The position numbers were made by a program, and so were the translations under genes. A stretch of DNA of 16,855 nucleotides, taken from Methanocorpusculum sp. Lineage in GTDB: Archaea > Halobacteriota > Methanomicrobia > Methanomicrobiales > Methanocorpusculaceae. The notes below the pieces were generated by a model. That model was not told where the DNA came from and searched no databases. It saw only the letters and a program-made list of their open reading frames with translations. Numbering within the stretch: the first letter of the stretch is position 1; each line of letters begins with the position of its first letter. Shown piece after piece: positions 7,998-15,412 of this stretch. The stretch spans positions 1 through 16,855 of the forward strand of contig DALTWG010000042.1 in the NCBI GenBank assembly GCA_029987245.1. Direction: 5' to 3'.

Positions 7998-8888
7998 TTA
8001 GATAAGTTTGGACCGCTGGAGTTTGAGCAGGTCTTCGGTGGTGAGTTTTTCTCCGCTCTTGAATGCGTTGAAAATGGTCTCTGCCTCCTTTCTTGCAGAC
8101 TTGTTCTCCTTCACAGTCTTTACTTTCTTCTGTTTGGTTCTGATTCCGGTTAAGACCTTGTCGTAGTCTCTTAAGGATTTCTGACATTCGAGGAATTTCT
8201 TGTGTTCCTGGTCGGCTGCTTCCTGTGCTTCGACAAACTGTTTGTGCTTTGCGTCTGCACCTTCACGCGACTTGTCCGCTTTTCTGTAGCACTCAACCAT
8301 GAGGTCGTGGTGTTTCTGTGCGAGTTCAGCCTTTTCGGTGACTTCAGCGTGCATGGAGGATGCCTGCTTTCTGTACTCGCGTGCTTCAACTAAGCGGGAA
8401 CGGATTTCCTTGTTCTGCTCGTGTTCTTCTGCCTGGTCTTTGAGTTCGGCTCTGAGCTGTTTGATTTTGTCAACAATCTCATTTTCTTTCTCTTTGGACA
8501 TCTGCTCAGTCTGCTGGCGCTCTTCGAGCTGGTCAATCTGGCGCTGGATGTCTTTTACTGACGGCTTTTTCTCGTGCGGGGCTGCGGGTGCCGGAGCGGC
8601 TGCTGCGCCGGATTCTGCACGCATTGCGTCAATTTCTTCAAAGAGTTTGTTTGCCTTGTCGTTTAACTCATTTCTCTTTTCTTTAAGAGACTGAACCGCG
8701 TTGTTGGATTCGTCACGAAGTTCTTTGTTCTTCTGTGCCTCTTCAACATACTGGCGGGTTGCTGCGTTTAACTCGTTTCTTTCGCGTGCATACTGGGATG
8801 CCTGGGCGTTTAACTCGTTACGCTTTGCTTTGTGTTCTTCAGACTCTGCTAAAAGTGCTTTTCTTTTATCGACAAGATCTTCGGTCAA
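7998..8888 (-). CDS. COG1340-type archaeal coiled-coil protein
   Basis: A 296-residue, almost wholly helical, charged protein. Residues 1-92 repeat KRNELN/ERNELN units (AKRNELNAQ, ERNELNAAT, KRNELNDKA). A short Ala/Pro-rich hinge (about 94-105) follows, then a second coiled coil to about 250 and a conserved-looking tail (KSARKEAETIFNAFKSGEK, TTEDLLKLQRS). This matches the uncharacterised archaeal coiled-coil family COG1340, often mislabelled phosphoserine phosphatase; no catalytic motif is present. The first usable start is TTG 8888, preceded by an AAGGTAAGG-like purine tract, and no ATG fits the family N-terminus. The function is unknown; an SMC-like or scaffold role is speculation. Confidence 0.85.
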   Translation of the reverse strand: MTEDLVDKRKALLAESEEHKAKRNELNAQASQYARERNELNAATRQYVEEAQKNKELRDESNNAVQSLKEKRNELNDKANKLFEEIDAMRAESGAAAAPAPAAPHEKKPSVKDIQRQIDQLEERQQTEQMSKEKENEIVDKIKQLRAELKDQAEEHEQNKEIRSRLVEAREYRKQASSMHAEVTEKAELAQKHHDLMVECYRKADKSREGADAKHKQFVEAQEAADQEHKKFLECQKSLRDYDKVLTGIRTKQKKVKTVKENKSARKEAETIFNAFKSGEKLTTEDLLKLQRSKLI

Positions 8889-8912
8889 CGTTCTTACCTT
8901 ACCTTGAATTGG

Positions 8913-8925
8913 CCGTACAATACGG
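8913..8925. repeat. Palindrome upstream of the coiled-coil gene
   Basis: CCGTA (8913-8917), spacer CAA, TACGG (8921-8925) is a perfect 5-bp inverted repeat about 25 nt before the TTG start of the COG1340 gene. It is placed where an operator could overlap the transcript start. It may be chance. Confidence 0.35.
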
Positions 8926-9024
8926 ATGATGCGGGGAAAATACGATGCAAAATGAATGAATCAGATGTAAAACAGTCCTGTATTTCAGTTCTCTTGTTCA
9001 TAGTTTCCATACCGGTTTACCATC

Positions 9025-9056
9025 CGTACGAATCGTTTTTCGATTCCGGCGGTACG
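9025..9056. other. Hairpin in the 265-bp divergent intergenic region
   Basis: The stretch 8889-9153 between the divergent COG1340 and tldD genes has no credible ORF. It holds GAATCG (9030-9035), a T5 loop and CGATTC (9041-9046), enclosed by CGTAC (9025-9029) and GTACG (9052-9056). It could be an operator, a terminator on either strand or part of a small RNA. No known RNA family is recognised. Confidence 0.35.
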
Positions 9057-9124
9057 ACTTTCCTATTATTAATGGATGTTTGAGGATTTAAACATGTGGT
9101 ATTCGTATCCGTAACACAAACCTC

Positions 9125-9132
9125 TTTTTATC
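9125..9132 (+). promoter_or_regulatory. TATA-like box for tldD
   Basis: CTTTTTATC (9124-9132) is centred about 26 nt before the tldD ATG, predicting a leaderless or nearly leaderless tldDE mRNA. AATTATATA (9141-9149) is too close to the ATG to be the box for that start. Confidence 0.5.
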
Positions 9133-9153
9133 TGCCGTCGAATTATATAGGAC

Positions 9154-10482
9154 ATGGACCCGATACGATATTATGATATCCGTTTTGTCCGGGGGGAAAC
9201 GGTTTCCATCACGGTCGAAAACGGAAAAATAGAAAATGCCGGCTCGTCTTTTTACGGCAAGGCATTGATTCGTGTGCTCGGCGAACACGGCTGGGGCTAT
9301 TACTGTGCATCCTCGTTTAACATGGATGATGAAAAAGCAAAGCGCGATGCAGTCGCGCGTGCCGCCCGCGCGGCGCGACAGGCGAATGTCCATGCTGACA
9401 TTGCAGAGGTTCCAAACGGCGCGCCGCGTTCATGGAATGCCGGCGCAAAAGAGCAGCGCAATGCTGCGATTGAGGAAAAAGCAGGGGATCTCCTTTCCAT
9501 CGAGTCCGCTGCAAAAGGCGATGGAATTATCAGCACGTCGGCGCGCTACGGCGAACATTATCAGGACGTCCTGTTCGAGGACGCAAACGGCTATGAGGCC
9601 GCCTCGTCGGTTTGCAGAACCGTTTTTACTATATCATCCGTTGCGGCGCGCAACGGCGATATGCAGATGAATTATGAGCAGAAAGGAACCGTGGGAGCTC
9701 TTCGCCTGGCGGACTGCCTCCCGCTTGGCAAAAAATGCTCTGACATCGCCGTTAAACTGCTTGATGCAAAGCCCGCGCCGGGCGGCGTTATGCCTGTTGT
9801 CCTGAACCCGGAACTTGCCGGAGTGTTTGCCCACGAAGCAGTCGGCCATGCCTCGGAAGGCGACCTTGTCAGAGACGGCATCTCGGTTTTGGGCGACAAA
9901 ACCGGACAGGTCGTCGGAAGCAAAATTGTGACGATAATTGACGACCCCTCGCTACATTTTTACGGATATGAGCCGTTCGACGCGGAAGGAATTGCCGCAG
10001 GTCCGGCCGAATTAATCAAAAACGGCGTGGTAAACTGCTTTATGCACTCGCGCGAAACCTTGGCCGCGGTGGGTAACGGCGAGGCGGGACACGCCCGCGC
10101 CGAGCCCGGAATGCAGCCTTTGGTCAGAATGTCCAATACCTATATCAAAGAAGGCGACGCAACGTATGAAGAAATCCTGGAAACCTGCAAAAACGGCGTG
10201 CTTCTTTCCGGCAGCCGCGGCGGCCAGGTTGATACCGGCCGCGGTGTGTTCCAGTTCAATGCAAAATACGGCTACCTGATTGAAAACGGCGAAACAACGC
10301 AGATGCTGCGCGACGTCTCTCTTTCGGGCGACATTTTATCGGTCCTGCACAATATCGAACTGTGCGGAAACGAGCGGCGCATGAGTGCGGGAATGTGCGG
10401 CAAAGGCCAGAGCGTGCCGGTATCAGACGGAGCGCCGCATATTTTCCTTGCGAATGCAACGGTAGGAGGTGCAGGGCAATGA
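9154..10482 (+). CDS. tldD: TldD-type metalloprotease subunit
   Basis: A 442-residue protein, about normal family length. It contains the TldD zinc-protease signature HEAVGH at 227-232 (E228 as catalytic base) followed by ASEGDLV. The C-terminal GMCGKGQ (413-418) supplies C415, expected as the third zinc ligand by analogy with E. coli TldD. In bacteria TldD forms a heterodimer with TldE that degrades unfolded peptides and matures microcin B17; the archaeal substrate is unknown. The N-terminus MDPIRYYDIRFVRGE agrees with the family start. Its last codons overlap tldE by 4 nt (ATGA at 10479-10482). Confidence 0.93.
   Translation: MDPIRYYDIRFVRGETVSITVENGKIENAGSSFYGKALIRVLGEHGWGYYCASSFNMDDEKAKRDAVARAARAARQANVHADIAEVPNGAPRSWNAGAKEQRNAAIEEKAGDLLSIESAAKGDGIISTSARYGEHYQDVLFEDANGYEAASSVCRTVFTISSVAARNGDMQMNYEQKGTVGALRLADCLPLGKKCSDIAVKLLDAKPAPGGVMPVVLNPELAGVFAHEAVGHASEGDLVRDGISVLGDKTGQVVGSKIVTIIDDPSLHFYGYEPFDAEGIAAGPAELIKNGVVNCFMHSRETLAAVGNGEAGHARAEPGMQPLVRMSNTYIKEGDATYEEILETCKNGVLLSGSRGGQVDTGRGVFQFNAKYGYLIENGETTQMLRDVSLSGDILSVLHNIELCGNERRMSAGMCGKGQSVPVSDGAPHIFLANATVGGAGQ
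10465..10471 (+). promoter_or_regulatory. Shine-Dalgarno site for tldE
   Basis: GGAGGTG lies seven bases before ATG 10479, inside the end of tldD. It decides the tldE start, since a longer in-frame reading from 10362 would run deep inside tldD. Confidence 0.8.
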
Positions 10483-11768
10483 CGGAATTCAGTATTGAAA
10501 ACGTACTTCGTGCTGGCGAGGCAGACGCCGATGAAATCGAGGTCTATTTCACCACCTCAAACGACTTATCCCTCGAACAGCGTGCATCTGATGTATCCTC
10601 GGTCTTTGAACATGCGGGAAAATCCGTCTACATCCGTGTCTTGAAAGACCATAAAATCGGTGTTTCGGGAACATCCGACATCACCCGCTGGAAAGACTGC
10701 CTGCATGCAGCGCTTTCCTCGGCAAAACTTGCTGAACCGGTGCCGGATTCCTTTACTTTCAGCGAAAAATGCGCGGTGCCAAAAGGCAGGGACCCGTTCG
10801 ATGTCTCTCTTGAAATCTCGCCGGAAACCGCAGCAGACTACCTAAAGCGCATGAACGAAGGGGCCGCTGAGCACAAAGAGGCGCGGGTTGTTTCCGGCTC
10901 GGTCACTTTGTATGAAGGCAGTTCCACGCTTGCAAATTCAAACGGCGTGTATCTGGAGCGCAAAATGACAGACATCTCGCTTGGCATGGATTCCATCTGT
11001 GAAGGCTCGACGGGATACGAGTATGACGCAAGCCCGTTTGCCGACCGGCTGAATCCGGAAAAAACCGGCGAACGAAACACCTTCTGGGCAACGGCGTCCC
11101 GCAACGGGACGGCGATTGCGTCCGGAAAGTATGACGTGGTCTTTTCCGAAAATGTGGTTGATTCCCTCCTATTAGAGCTGCTCTGTGATGCAGTAAACGG
11201 CAAAAATGTGCTGCATGGAAAATCCATCTATGCGGGCCGCCTTGGCGATACCGTTGCAAACCAGGCGCTTTCCATAACAGAAGTCCCCAATGATGCGGCC
11301 GGTTCTGCCTGGCGGCGCTTTGACTGCGAAGGGACGCCTTGCCGGGATATTCCGGTCATTAAAAACGGCGTCCTTTCCTCATTCCTCTATGACCGAAAAA
11401 CGGCCGCTGCGGCAGGGACACAAAGTACCGCCAGCGCCCAAAAAGGTGCGGACGGCTCGGTGTTTATCGGCCCGCACTGTCTCAGAATCGAAGCCCCCAA
11501 AGCTGACCTTCTGCAAAAACCGTGTCTGTACATAAACGAAGTAATAGGCGCCCATACGGCAAACGAACTTACCGGGGAATTTTCCGTGGAAACAGCCAAC
11601 GCATTCCTGTGCGAAGGCGGACAATTTGTCCGCCCGGTGAAAAAGGCGATGATTTCCGGCAATGTATTCGAAATTCTCTCAAAAGAGATTTGTGTCTCGG
11701 AAGAAGTAAAAGCACTCGGCGGTGCCGTTGTACCGAAAATGCGCATCCCGAATCTGCAGGTTGTATAA
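10479..11768 (+). CDS. tldE: TldE/PmbA-type partner subunit
   Basis: A 429-residue homologue of TldD without the HExxxH zinc motif, as expected of TldE/PmbA. Family landmarks are the early EIEVYFTTSNDLSLEQRA segment (about 19-36), SNGVYLERK (about 156-164), GKYDVVFSENV (about 212-222), DCEGTPCRDIPVIKNGVL (about 282-299) with FLYDRKTAAAAGT after it, and a C-terminal FSVETANAFLCEGG plus PKMRIPNLQV. It would complete the protease chamber with TldD. It is translated from a strong ribosome-binding site within tldD and overlaps it by 4 nt. It ends 21 bp before a convergent gene, leaving little room for separate terminators. Confidence 0.92.
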   Translation: MTEFSIENVLRAGEADADEIEVYFTTSNDLSLEQRASDVSSVFEHAGKSVYIRVLKDHKIGVSGTSDITRWKDCLHAALSSAKLAEPVPDSFTFSEKCAVPKGRDPFDVSLEISPETAADYLKRMNEGAAEHKEARVVSGSVTLYEGSSTLANSNGVYLERKMTDISLGMDSICEGSTGYEYDASPFADRLNPEKTGERNTFWATASRNGTAIASGKYDVVFSENVVDSLLLELLCDAVNGKNVLHGKSIYAGRLGDTVANQALSITEVPNDAAGSAWRRFDCEGTPCRDIPVIKNGVLSSFLYDRKTAAAAGTQSTASAQKGADGSVFIGPHCLRIEAPKADLLQKPCLYINEVIGAHTANELTGEFSVETANAFLCEGGQFVRPVKKAMISGNVFEILSKEICVSEEVKALGGAVVPKMRIPNLQVV

Positions 11769-11789
11769 AACCCGCACACCTATTTTCAC

Positions 11790-12947
11790 TTACACTGTAA
11801 ACAAATCAATCATTCCATCAATTTCCTCATCAGACATACCGCCTTCCCGCAGATACGCCCGTGCCCCGTCCGCTAAAGAAAGCGTATTGTCTTTGGTAAT
11901 AAACGCAATCATCGGCCGGAATTTTTCTGACAGTACCGCCTCATACATCTCAGGGGCACTTTCTTTGGTAACACCGTAATAATTTGCATACGTCTGCATA
12001 TAATCGGCTTTAATATCGTCCAGAGGCACACCGCATACCGCTTCAATCAGCAGACAGGTAAAACCCGCTCTGTCTTTTCCCTCCAGACAGTGAATATAAT
12101 ACGGCCCGGGAAGCTGTATAAGACGCTTCAATGCACCTGCTATATTGTTTTGGAACTCTTCCGTCATATACAATGGAGTCATTAACACAGATATAAGTCT
12201 GTCAATGTTGTGAAGTTCTTTTGCATAGTTTAATGCATCTCCATTTTCATCCAGAATCTGTATTACATCTTCCTCTGTATTTGCAAGATTTAAGACCGCA
12301 TTTATGCCGTATTTTTCAAGAAGCGTGTTTACCGTCCCTGCGCGCCCGCGTCTGTCATCCACCGATGAAGCACCGCGAAAGAGCAGATCCTTTTTCAAAA
12401 CACCCGACGGCAGTGCACGGAAATTGGCAAATGTTTCCGGCGCCATGCCTTCTGCCGGAGTATCTTCATACTGCAGCTGACTGATTTTTTCCAGAGCGGC
12501 GTATTTCTGTTTTGTATGCAAAGATACCGTGACCGTGTCTCCTTCAAAGAGATTAAAGGCATTTTGCATATGCATGGAATCACGAATCTTTGGTTTGGAT
12601 TCAGCTGCATCAGATACAGCAAAAACCGTGCCGGCACTTACAAGGCTGCCGGATACACAAGGGACATCCGCTTCAAGATACCCGTTGGAAAAGGCAAGGT
12701 CAACACTGTCGCCCGGTGTAAAACCATACCTGAGAAATTCTTCATTCGTAATATCAAGAGTATAGCCGAATTTTTCATCAATAAGCACCGGCACGGTGAC
12801 CGATAGATTGTCCAAATCCTCAGTCATCTGAGCTGCCGGCGTCTGTGTCTGTATTTCTGTTTGTGTTTCCTGCGGCGCAGAAACACAGCCGCATATACAT
12901 ACAAAAGAGAGAATCAAAATAAAGATGAGAAAATATCTGGCTTGCAT
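11790..12947 (-). CDS. Predicted surface lipoprotein with tyrosine-phosphatase domain
   Basis: A 385-residue protein. A hydrophobic signal (residues 5-20) ends in a lipobox-like ICGC (18-21), so C21 may be lipidated and the protein anchored outside the membrane. A Thr/Gln-rich spacer (about 24-45) follows. Residues 50-145 form a beta-rich domain of uncertain kind. The C-terminal part (about 170-385) carries LLFRGASS near 188-195 and HCLEGKDRAG (286-295) with nucleophile C287 and R293, the CX5R motif of the Y_phosphatase3 (PtpB-like) group. DDRR at 197-200 also fits that family. Phosphotyrosine, phosphoinositide or another phosphoester could be the substrate. TATA box at 12970-12977. Confidence 0.8.
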   Translation of the reverse strand: MQARYFLIFILILSFVCICGCVSAPQETQTEIQTQTPAAQMTEDLDNLSVTVPVLIDEKFGYTLDITNEEFLRYGFTPGDSVDLAFSNGYLEADVPCVSGSLVSAGTVFAVSDAAESKPKIRDSMHMQNAFNLFEGDTVTVSLHTKQKYAALEKISQLQYEDTPAEGMAPETFANFRALPSGVLKKDLLFRGASSVDDRRGRAGTVNTLLEKYGINAVLNLANTEEDVIQILDENGDALNYAKELHNIDRLISVLMTPLYMTEEFQNNIAGALKRLIQLPGPYYIHCLEGKDRAGFTCLLIEAVCGVPLDDIKADYMQTYANYYGVTKESAPEMYEAVLSEKFRPMIAFITKDNTLSLADGARAYLREGGMSDEEIDGMIDLFTV

Positions 12948-12969
12948 ACGTTATGATAGAGCATGAATT

Positions 12970-12977
12970 TATTTATA
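12970..12977 (-). promoter_or_regulatory. TATA box for the phosphatase lipoprotein
   Basis: On the minus strand this reads TATAAATA. Its centre is 26 nt from ATG 12947, the exact distance expected for a leaderless archaeal transcript. The 101-bp gap to the divergent gene at 13049 shows no equally good box on the plus strand. Confidence 0.65.
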
Positions 12978-13048
12978 GGTAGCGATAAAAATTCCCGCGT
13001 ACATTTCTTAAAGTTGATAACCTATTACCGCCCATTATAGAATATAGC

Positions 13049-13717
13049 ATGATGGAAATAGTTTTTCTAACCGATATCCACGGCAAAACCGAAATTGCCG
13101 CATCCATTTTCGACAGCGAAGACCCGGACTATGTTTTTATCGGCGGCGACGTTACCGACCTCGGCGAACCGCTGGACAAAGTCATTCCCTTAATGGAGGA
13201 AATTCCCGCGCCGACCTTTGTTGTCCCGGGCAACTGTGACAAACGGGAAATCATTCAGGTACTTGAAGCATCTGCCGCGGTTCCGGTGCACAAAAAATGT
13301 CTTGACCTCGGTGAAATTACCGTTGCAGGAATCGGCGGGTCCAATCCCACACCCTTTGCAACGCCGTTTGAAAACAGCGAAGAGGAAGCCGATGCAATCT
13401 GCAGCGCTTTGGTTTCCGGTATGAAAAAGAACCGGTGGAACATTTTAATCTCCCATGCGCCGCCCTACGGCTATCTTGACGAAGTTGCACCCGATGTACA
13501 TGTAGGATGCCATGCGGTTGCAAAAGTTCTGCCGGAATTTGACATAATCTGCTGCGGTCACATCCATGAACAAAAAGGTGTTGTCCATGTCGGACACCGC
13601 ATTATTGTAAACCCGGGCGAAGCACGGGCAGGCAATTATGCAGTCATTACCATTAACGATGACGGTGATGAACCGACAGTGGAACTGAAGAATGTCTTTG
13701 ATGAAGAAGACGACTAA
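13049..13717 (+). CDS. YfcE/Icc-like metallophosphoesterase
   Basis: A 222-residue compact metallophosphatase with all class motifs: LTDIHG (D9, H11), GGDVTD, GNCD (near residues 63-66), SHAPP (near 135-139) and CGHIHE (near 171-176), then NPGEAR. This is the small YfcE/Icc-like family that hydrolyses phosphodiesters. The natural substrate is unknown. Two ATG codons stand together (13049 and 13052), and the family N-terminus MEIVFLTDIHG fits the second equally well. The tail is rich in Asp and Glu (DEEDD). It is separate from sbcD, which belongs to the same fold but has a different architecture. Confidence 0.88.
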   Translation: MMEIVFLTDIHGKTEIAASIFDSEDPDYVFIGGDVTDLGEPLDKVIPLMEEIPAPTFVVPGNCDKREIIQVLEASAAVPVHKKCLDLGEITVAGIGGSNPTPFATPFENSEEEADAICSALVSGMKKNRWNILISHAPPYGYLDEVAPDVHVGCHAVAKVLPEFDIICCGHIHEQKGVVHVGHRIIVNPGEARAGNYAVITINDDGDEPTVELKNVFDEEDD

Positions 13718-13746
13718 CTTTTTTCATTTTACAGATTTTTCCGCCA

Positions 13747-13761
13747 TGACACACTGTGTCA
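13747..13761. repeat. 15-bp palindrome
   Basis: TGACACA, central C, TGTGTCA: perfect 7-bp arms, just 30 bp after the metallophosphoesterase stop. It may act as an operator or as a short terminator hairpin. Confidence 0.55.
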
Positions 13762-13778
13762 GGGAAAGAGGGAAAGAT

Positions 13779-13798
13779 TTTTCCAAAACTTTGGAAAA
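13779..13798. repeat. 20-bp palindrome TTTTCCAAA/TTTGGAAAA
   Basis: Perfect 9-bp arms with a 2-bp centre (AC). It follows directly after the two minus-oriented GGGAAAG copies, so it belongs to the same array. The TTCCA/TGGAA core is loosely reminiscent of archaeal origin recognition boxes, which is a weak resemblance only. Confidence 0.55.
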
Positions 13799-13820
13799 TT
13801 ATAATCAGTATATAAAATAC

Positions 13821-13833
13821 GCTTAATTTAAGC
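13821..13833. repeat. 13-bp palindrome in AT-rich tract
   Basis: GCTTAA, central T, TTAAGC. It lies inside an AT-rich tract (13797-13855) flanked on both sides by the TCTTTCCC-type repeats. Confidence 0.45.
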
Positions 13834-14003
13834 TTCTTTTTATTTCTCCTCGCGTAGGGAAGTTTTTGTAAAAATCTTTCCCTTCTGTCCAAATCCTACG
13901 AAATATGACGTTTCAGACAAAACGGAGAAAGGAAATGCAGGAATCAATCTTTCCATGATCTTTCCCTAATCTTTCCCTTCTTTCCCTTTTTTCAGGGCAT
14001 GTC

Positions 14004-14019
14004 GGGGAAACTCTTCCCC
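14004..14019. repeat. GGGGAA/TTCCCC inverted repeat inside the array
   Basis: GGGGAA (14004-14009), spacer ACTC, TTCCCC (14014-14019). The right arm carries the CTTCCCC variant that keeps the 11-bp step of the surrounding repeats, so it may be a two-sided site in the array. Confidence 0.45.
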
Positions 14020-14056
14020 CAATCTTTCCCTGACTTTCCCCCAATCTTTCCCCGGA

Positions 14057-14088
14057 TAAAAAAAGCAGAAGTTGAATGTATAAAAAAA
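14057..14088 (-). terminator. T-run terminators after pgk
   Basis: On the minus strand, runs of seven T lie directly after the pgk stop (14082-14088) and again near 14058-14064. Two successive T runs are a typical strong archaeal terminator. Confidence 0.55.
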
Positions 14089-15309
14089 TTATGCCCCGCC
14101 GAACTTCGCCCAGCTCTGTTCAAGAGCAGCGATGGCAGGAAGCTTCTTGCCCGTCAAAAACTCAATACAGGCACCGCCTCCTGTTGATAAGTGCGAATAA
14201 TCATGCTCAAGACCAAGCTGCTCGATAACCGCCGCCGTGTGCCCGCCGCCGCAGACTGAGAATTCAACGGTTGACGCCGCCTTCAGTAAATCGAACGTGC
14301 CGGCGGCAAAATCCGCGTCCTCAAATACCCCTGCCGGACCGTTCCAGACAATAGTGCCCGACTCCTTAAACGCCTTCGCGAACTTCGCGATGGACTTGCT
14401 GCCCATATCCATAATCGGGCAGTCTTTCGGAACCTCATTTACATCGTATTCAACACGCTTGCCGTCCTGCTTGACTGCCACATGGTCCGGAAGCATCACA
14501 CGGTCGCCGAACTCTTTTAAAATCTCCTTTGCATGCTCGACCTCGCTGTCATAACCCAGTGTGTGAATCAGATTCTTCGACGGCTCGCCGATATCAATGC
14601 CCTGCGCAAGATAGAAGACGTTTGCCACCACACCGATAATCGAAACCTTGTCAGCCGTACCGTTCTTCAGGACATTGCCCGCAACTGTCATCGAATCATC
14701 GACCTTGGTACCGCCCAGGACAAACGTTACCGGCTTGGGCGCAGAGGTAAAGACTCTGCCAAGCATCGAGACCTCTTTTTCCATCAATAAACCGGCGACC
14801 GTCTTTTTTGCATAGGAAAGACCCGTAATAGTCGGCTGGGAACGATGCGCCGTACCAAATGCATCATACACGCATACGTCAGCCATCGACGCAAGTTTGC
14901 GCACGAGAATGGTCTTTGCCCCGTCTTCGGGCTTGAGCGTGAGATTTTCCTCCGCCATAAGCCGGACGTTTTCAAGAAGCGTGATATCACCGGGGTGCAT
15001 ATTGTGCACAGCTTTTTTAGCCGCGCTGCCGATAATATCATCTACATAATTTACCGGAAGACCAAGCAAACTTTCCAGCTTTTCCGCATGCGCGGCAAGC
15101 GTGGTGAAATCTTTCTTGCCCGGGCGGCTCTGATGGGCTAAAATGACGACTTTTGCGTCTTCAAGGGCGCGAATAGTCTGGAGATGTTCGCGGAAACGTT
15201 TGTCGTCAAGAATGGTGCTGGTTGCAGGGTCTATGGGTGAGTTAAAATCAACGCGGAGAAGGACAGTTTTTCCCGCGGTATCAACGTCATTGAGTGTCCC
15301 GAAATTCAT
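14089..15309 (-). CDS. pgk: Phosphoglycerate kinase, archaeal type
   Basis: A 406-residue enzyme converting 3-phosphoglycerate and ATP to 1,3-bisphosphoglycerate; in a methanogen it would serve mainly gluconeogenesis, in the cytoplasm. Visible motifs are LLRVDFNSP (17-25) in the substrate site, HQSRPG in place of the usual bacterial HLGRP, LLENVR, DAFGTAHR, VLGGTKVDDS, WNGPAGVFE and a nucleotide-binding STGGGA near the C-terminus. HQSRPG and GGTKVDDS mark it as archaeal. I chose ATG 15309 rather than the in-frame TTG 15330 because a TATA-like box sits about 26 nt before it. It stands alone, divergent from the metallo-beta-lactamase gene. Confidence 0.96.
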   Translation of the reverse strand: MNFGTLNDVDTAGKTVLLRVDFNSPIDPATSTILDDKRFREHLQTIRALEDAKVVILAHQSRPGKKDFTTLAAHAEKLESLLGLPVNYVDDIIGSAAKKAVHNMHPGDITLLENVRLMAEENLTLKPEDGAKTILVRKLASMADVCVYDAFGTAHRSQPTITGLSYAKKTVAGLLMEKEVSMLGRVFTSAPKPVTFVLGGTKVDDSMTVAGNVLKNGTADKVSIIGVVANVFYLAQGIDIGEPSKNLIHTLGYDSEVEHAKEILKEFGDRVMLPDHVAVKQDGKRVEYDVNEVPKDCPIMDMGSKSIAKFAKAFKESGTIVWNGPAGVFEDADFAAGTFDLLKAASTVEFSVCGGGHTAAVIEQLGLEHDYSHLSTGGGACIEFLTGKKLPAIAALEQSWAKFGGA

Positions 15310-15330
15310 ATGAATAAGATAGGCGGGCAA

Positions 15331-15339
15331 ACAATATTA
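15331..15339 (-). promoter_or_regulatory. TATA-like box for pgk
   Basis: On the minus strand this reads TAATATTGT. Its centre lies about 26 nt before ATG 15309, which suggests a leaderless mRNA. Confidence 0.45.
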
Positions 15340-15374
15340 GGGTTATGAAAGCAGGGGCAATGTTTGAGTACAAC

Positions 15375-15383
15375 TTTTTTATC
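15375..15383 (+). promoter_or_regulatory. TATA-like box for the metallo-beta-lactamase gene
   Basis: TTTTTTATC is centred about 33 nt before ATG 15413 and predicts a leader of only a few bases. It resembles the box seen upstream of tldD. Confidence 0.4.
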
Positions 15384-15412
15384 TGTGCCGGCCCAATAGT
15401 ATACCTCATCTA

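Larger units (their letters stand above)
13718..14088. other. Repeat-rich gene-free region with phased ATCTTTCCC array
   Basis: A 371-bp gap between two convergent genes, without a credible ORF. It holds six exact copies of ATCTTTCCC: five on plus starting at 13874, 13958, 13969, 14022 and 14044, and one on minus at 13770-13778. Variants start at 13762 (minus), 13947, 13978 and 14032. The CTTTCCC core starts at 13949, 13960, 13971, 13980, 14013 (CTTCCCC variant), 14024, 14034 and 14046. These steps are 11, 11, 9, 33, 11, 10 and 12 bp, close to whole helical turns. Several palindromes accompany them. The layout resembles a multi-site DNA-binding platform such as an origin, centromere-like site or nucleoid anchor. 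No role can be assigned from sequence alone. Confidence 0.6.

Noticed and set aside
8299..8694. 131-codon plus-strand frame antisense to the coiled-coil gene
   Set aside because: Ser/Phe/Cys-rich shadow of a Glu/Lys-rich gene, no ribosome site.
10362..10478. Longer N-terminus for tldE inside tldD
   Set aside because: GGAGGTG and ATGA coupling fix the start at 10479; the extension is out-of-frame tldD.
13762..14052. CRISPR array
   Set aside because: The repeats are only 9 bp, spacing is about one helical turn with no unique spacers of 30-40 bp, and no cas genes are seen.
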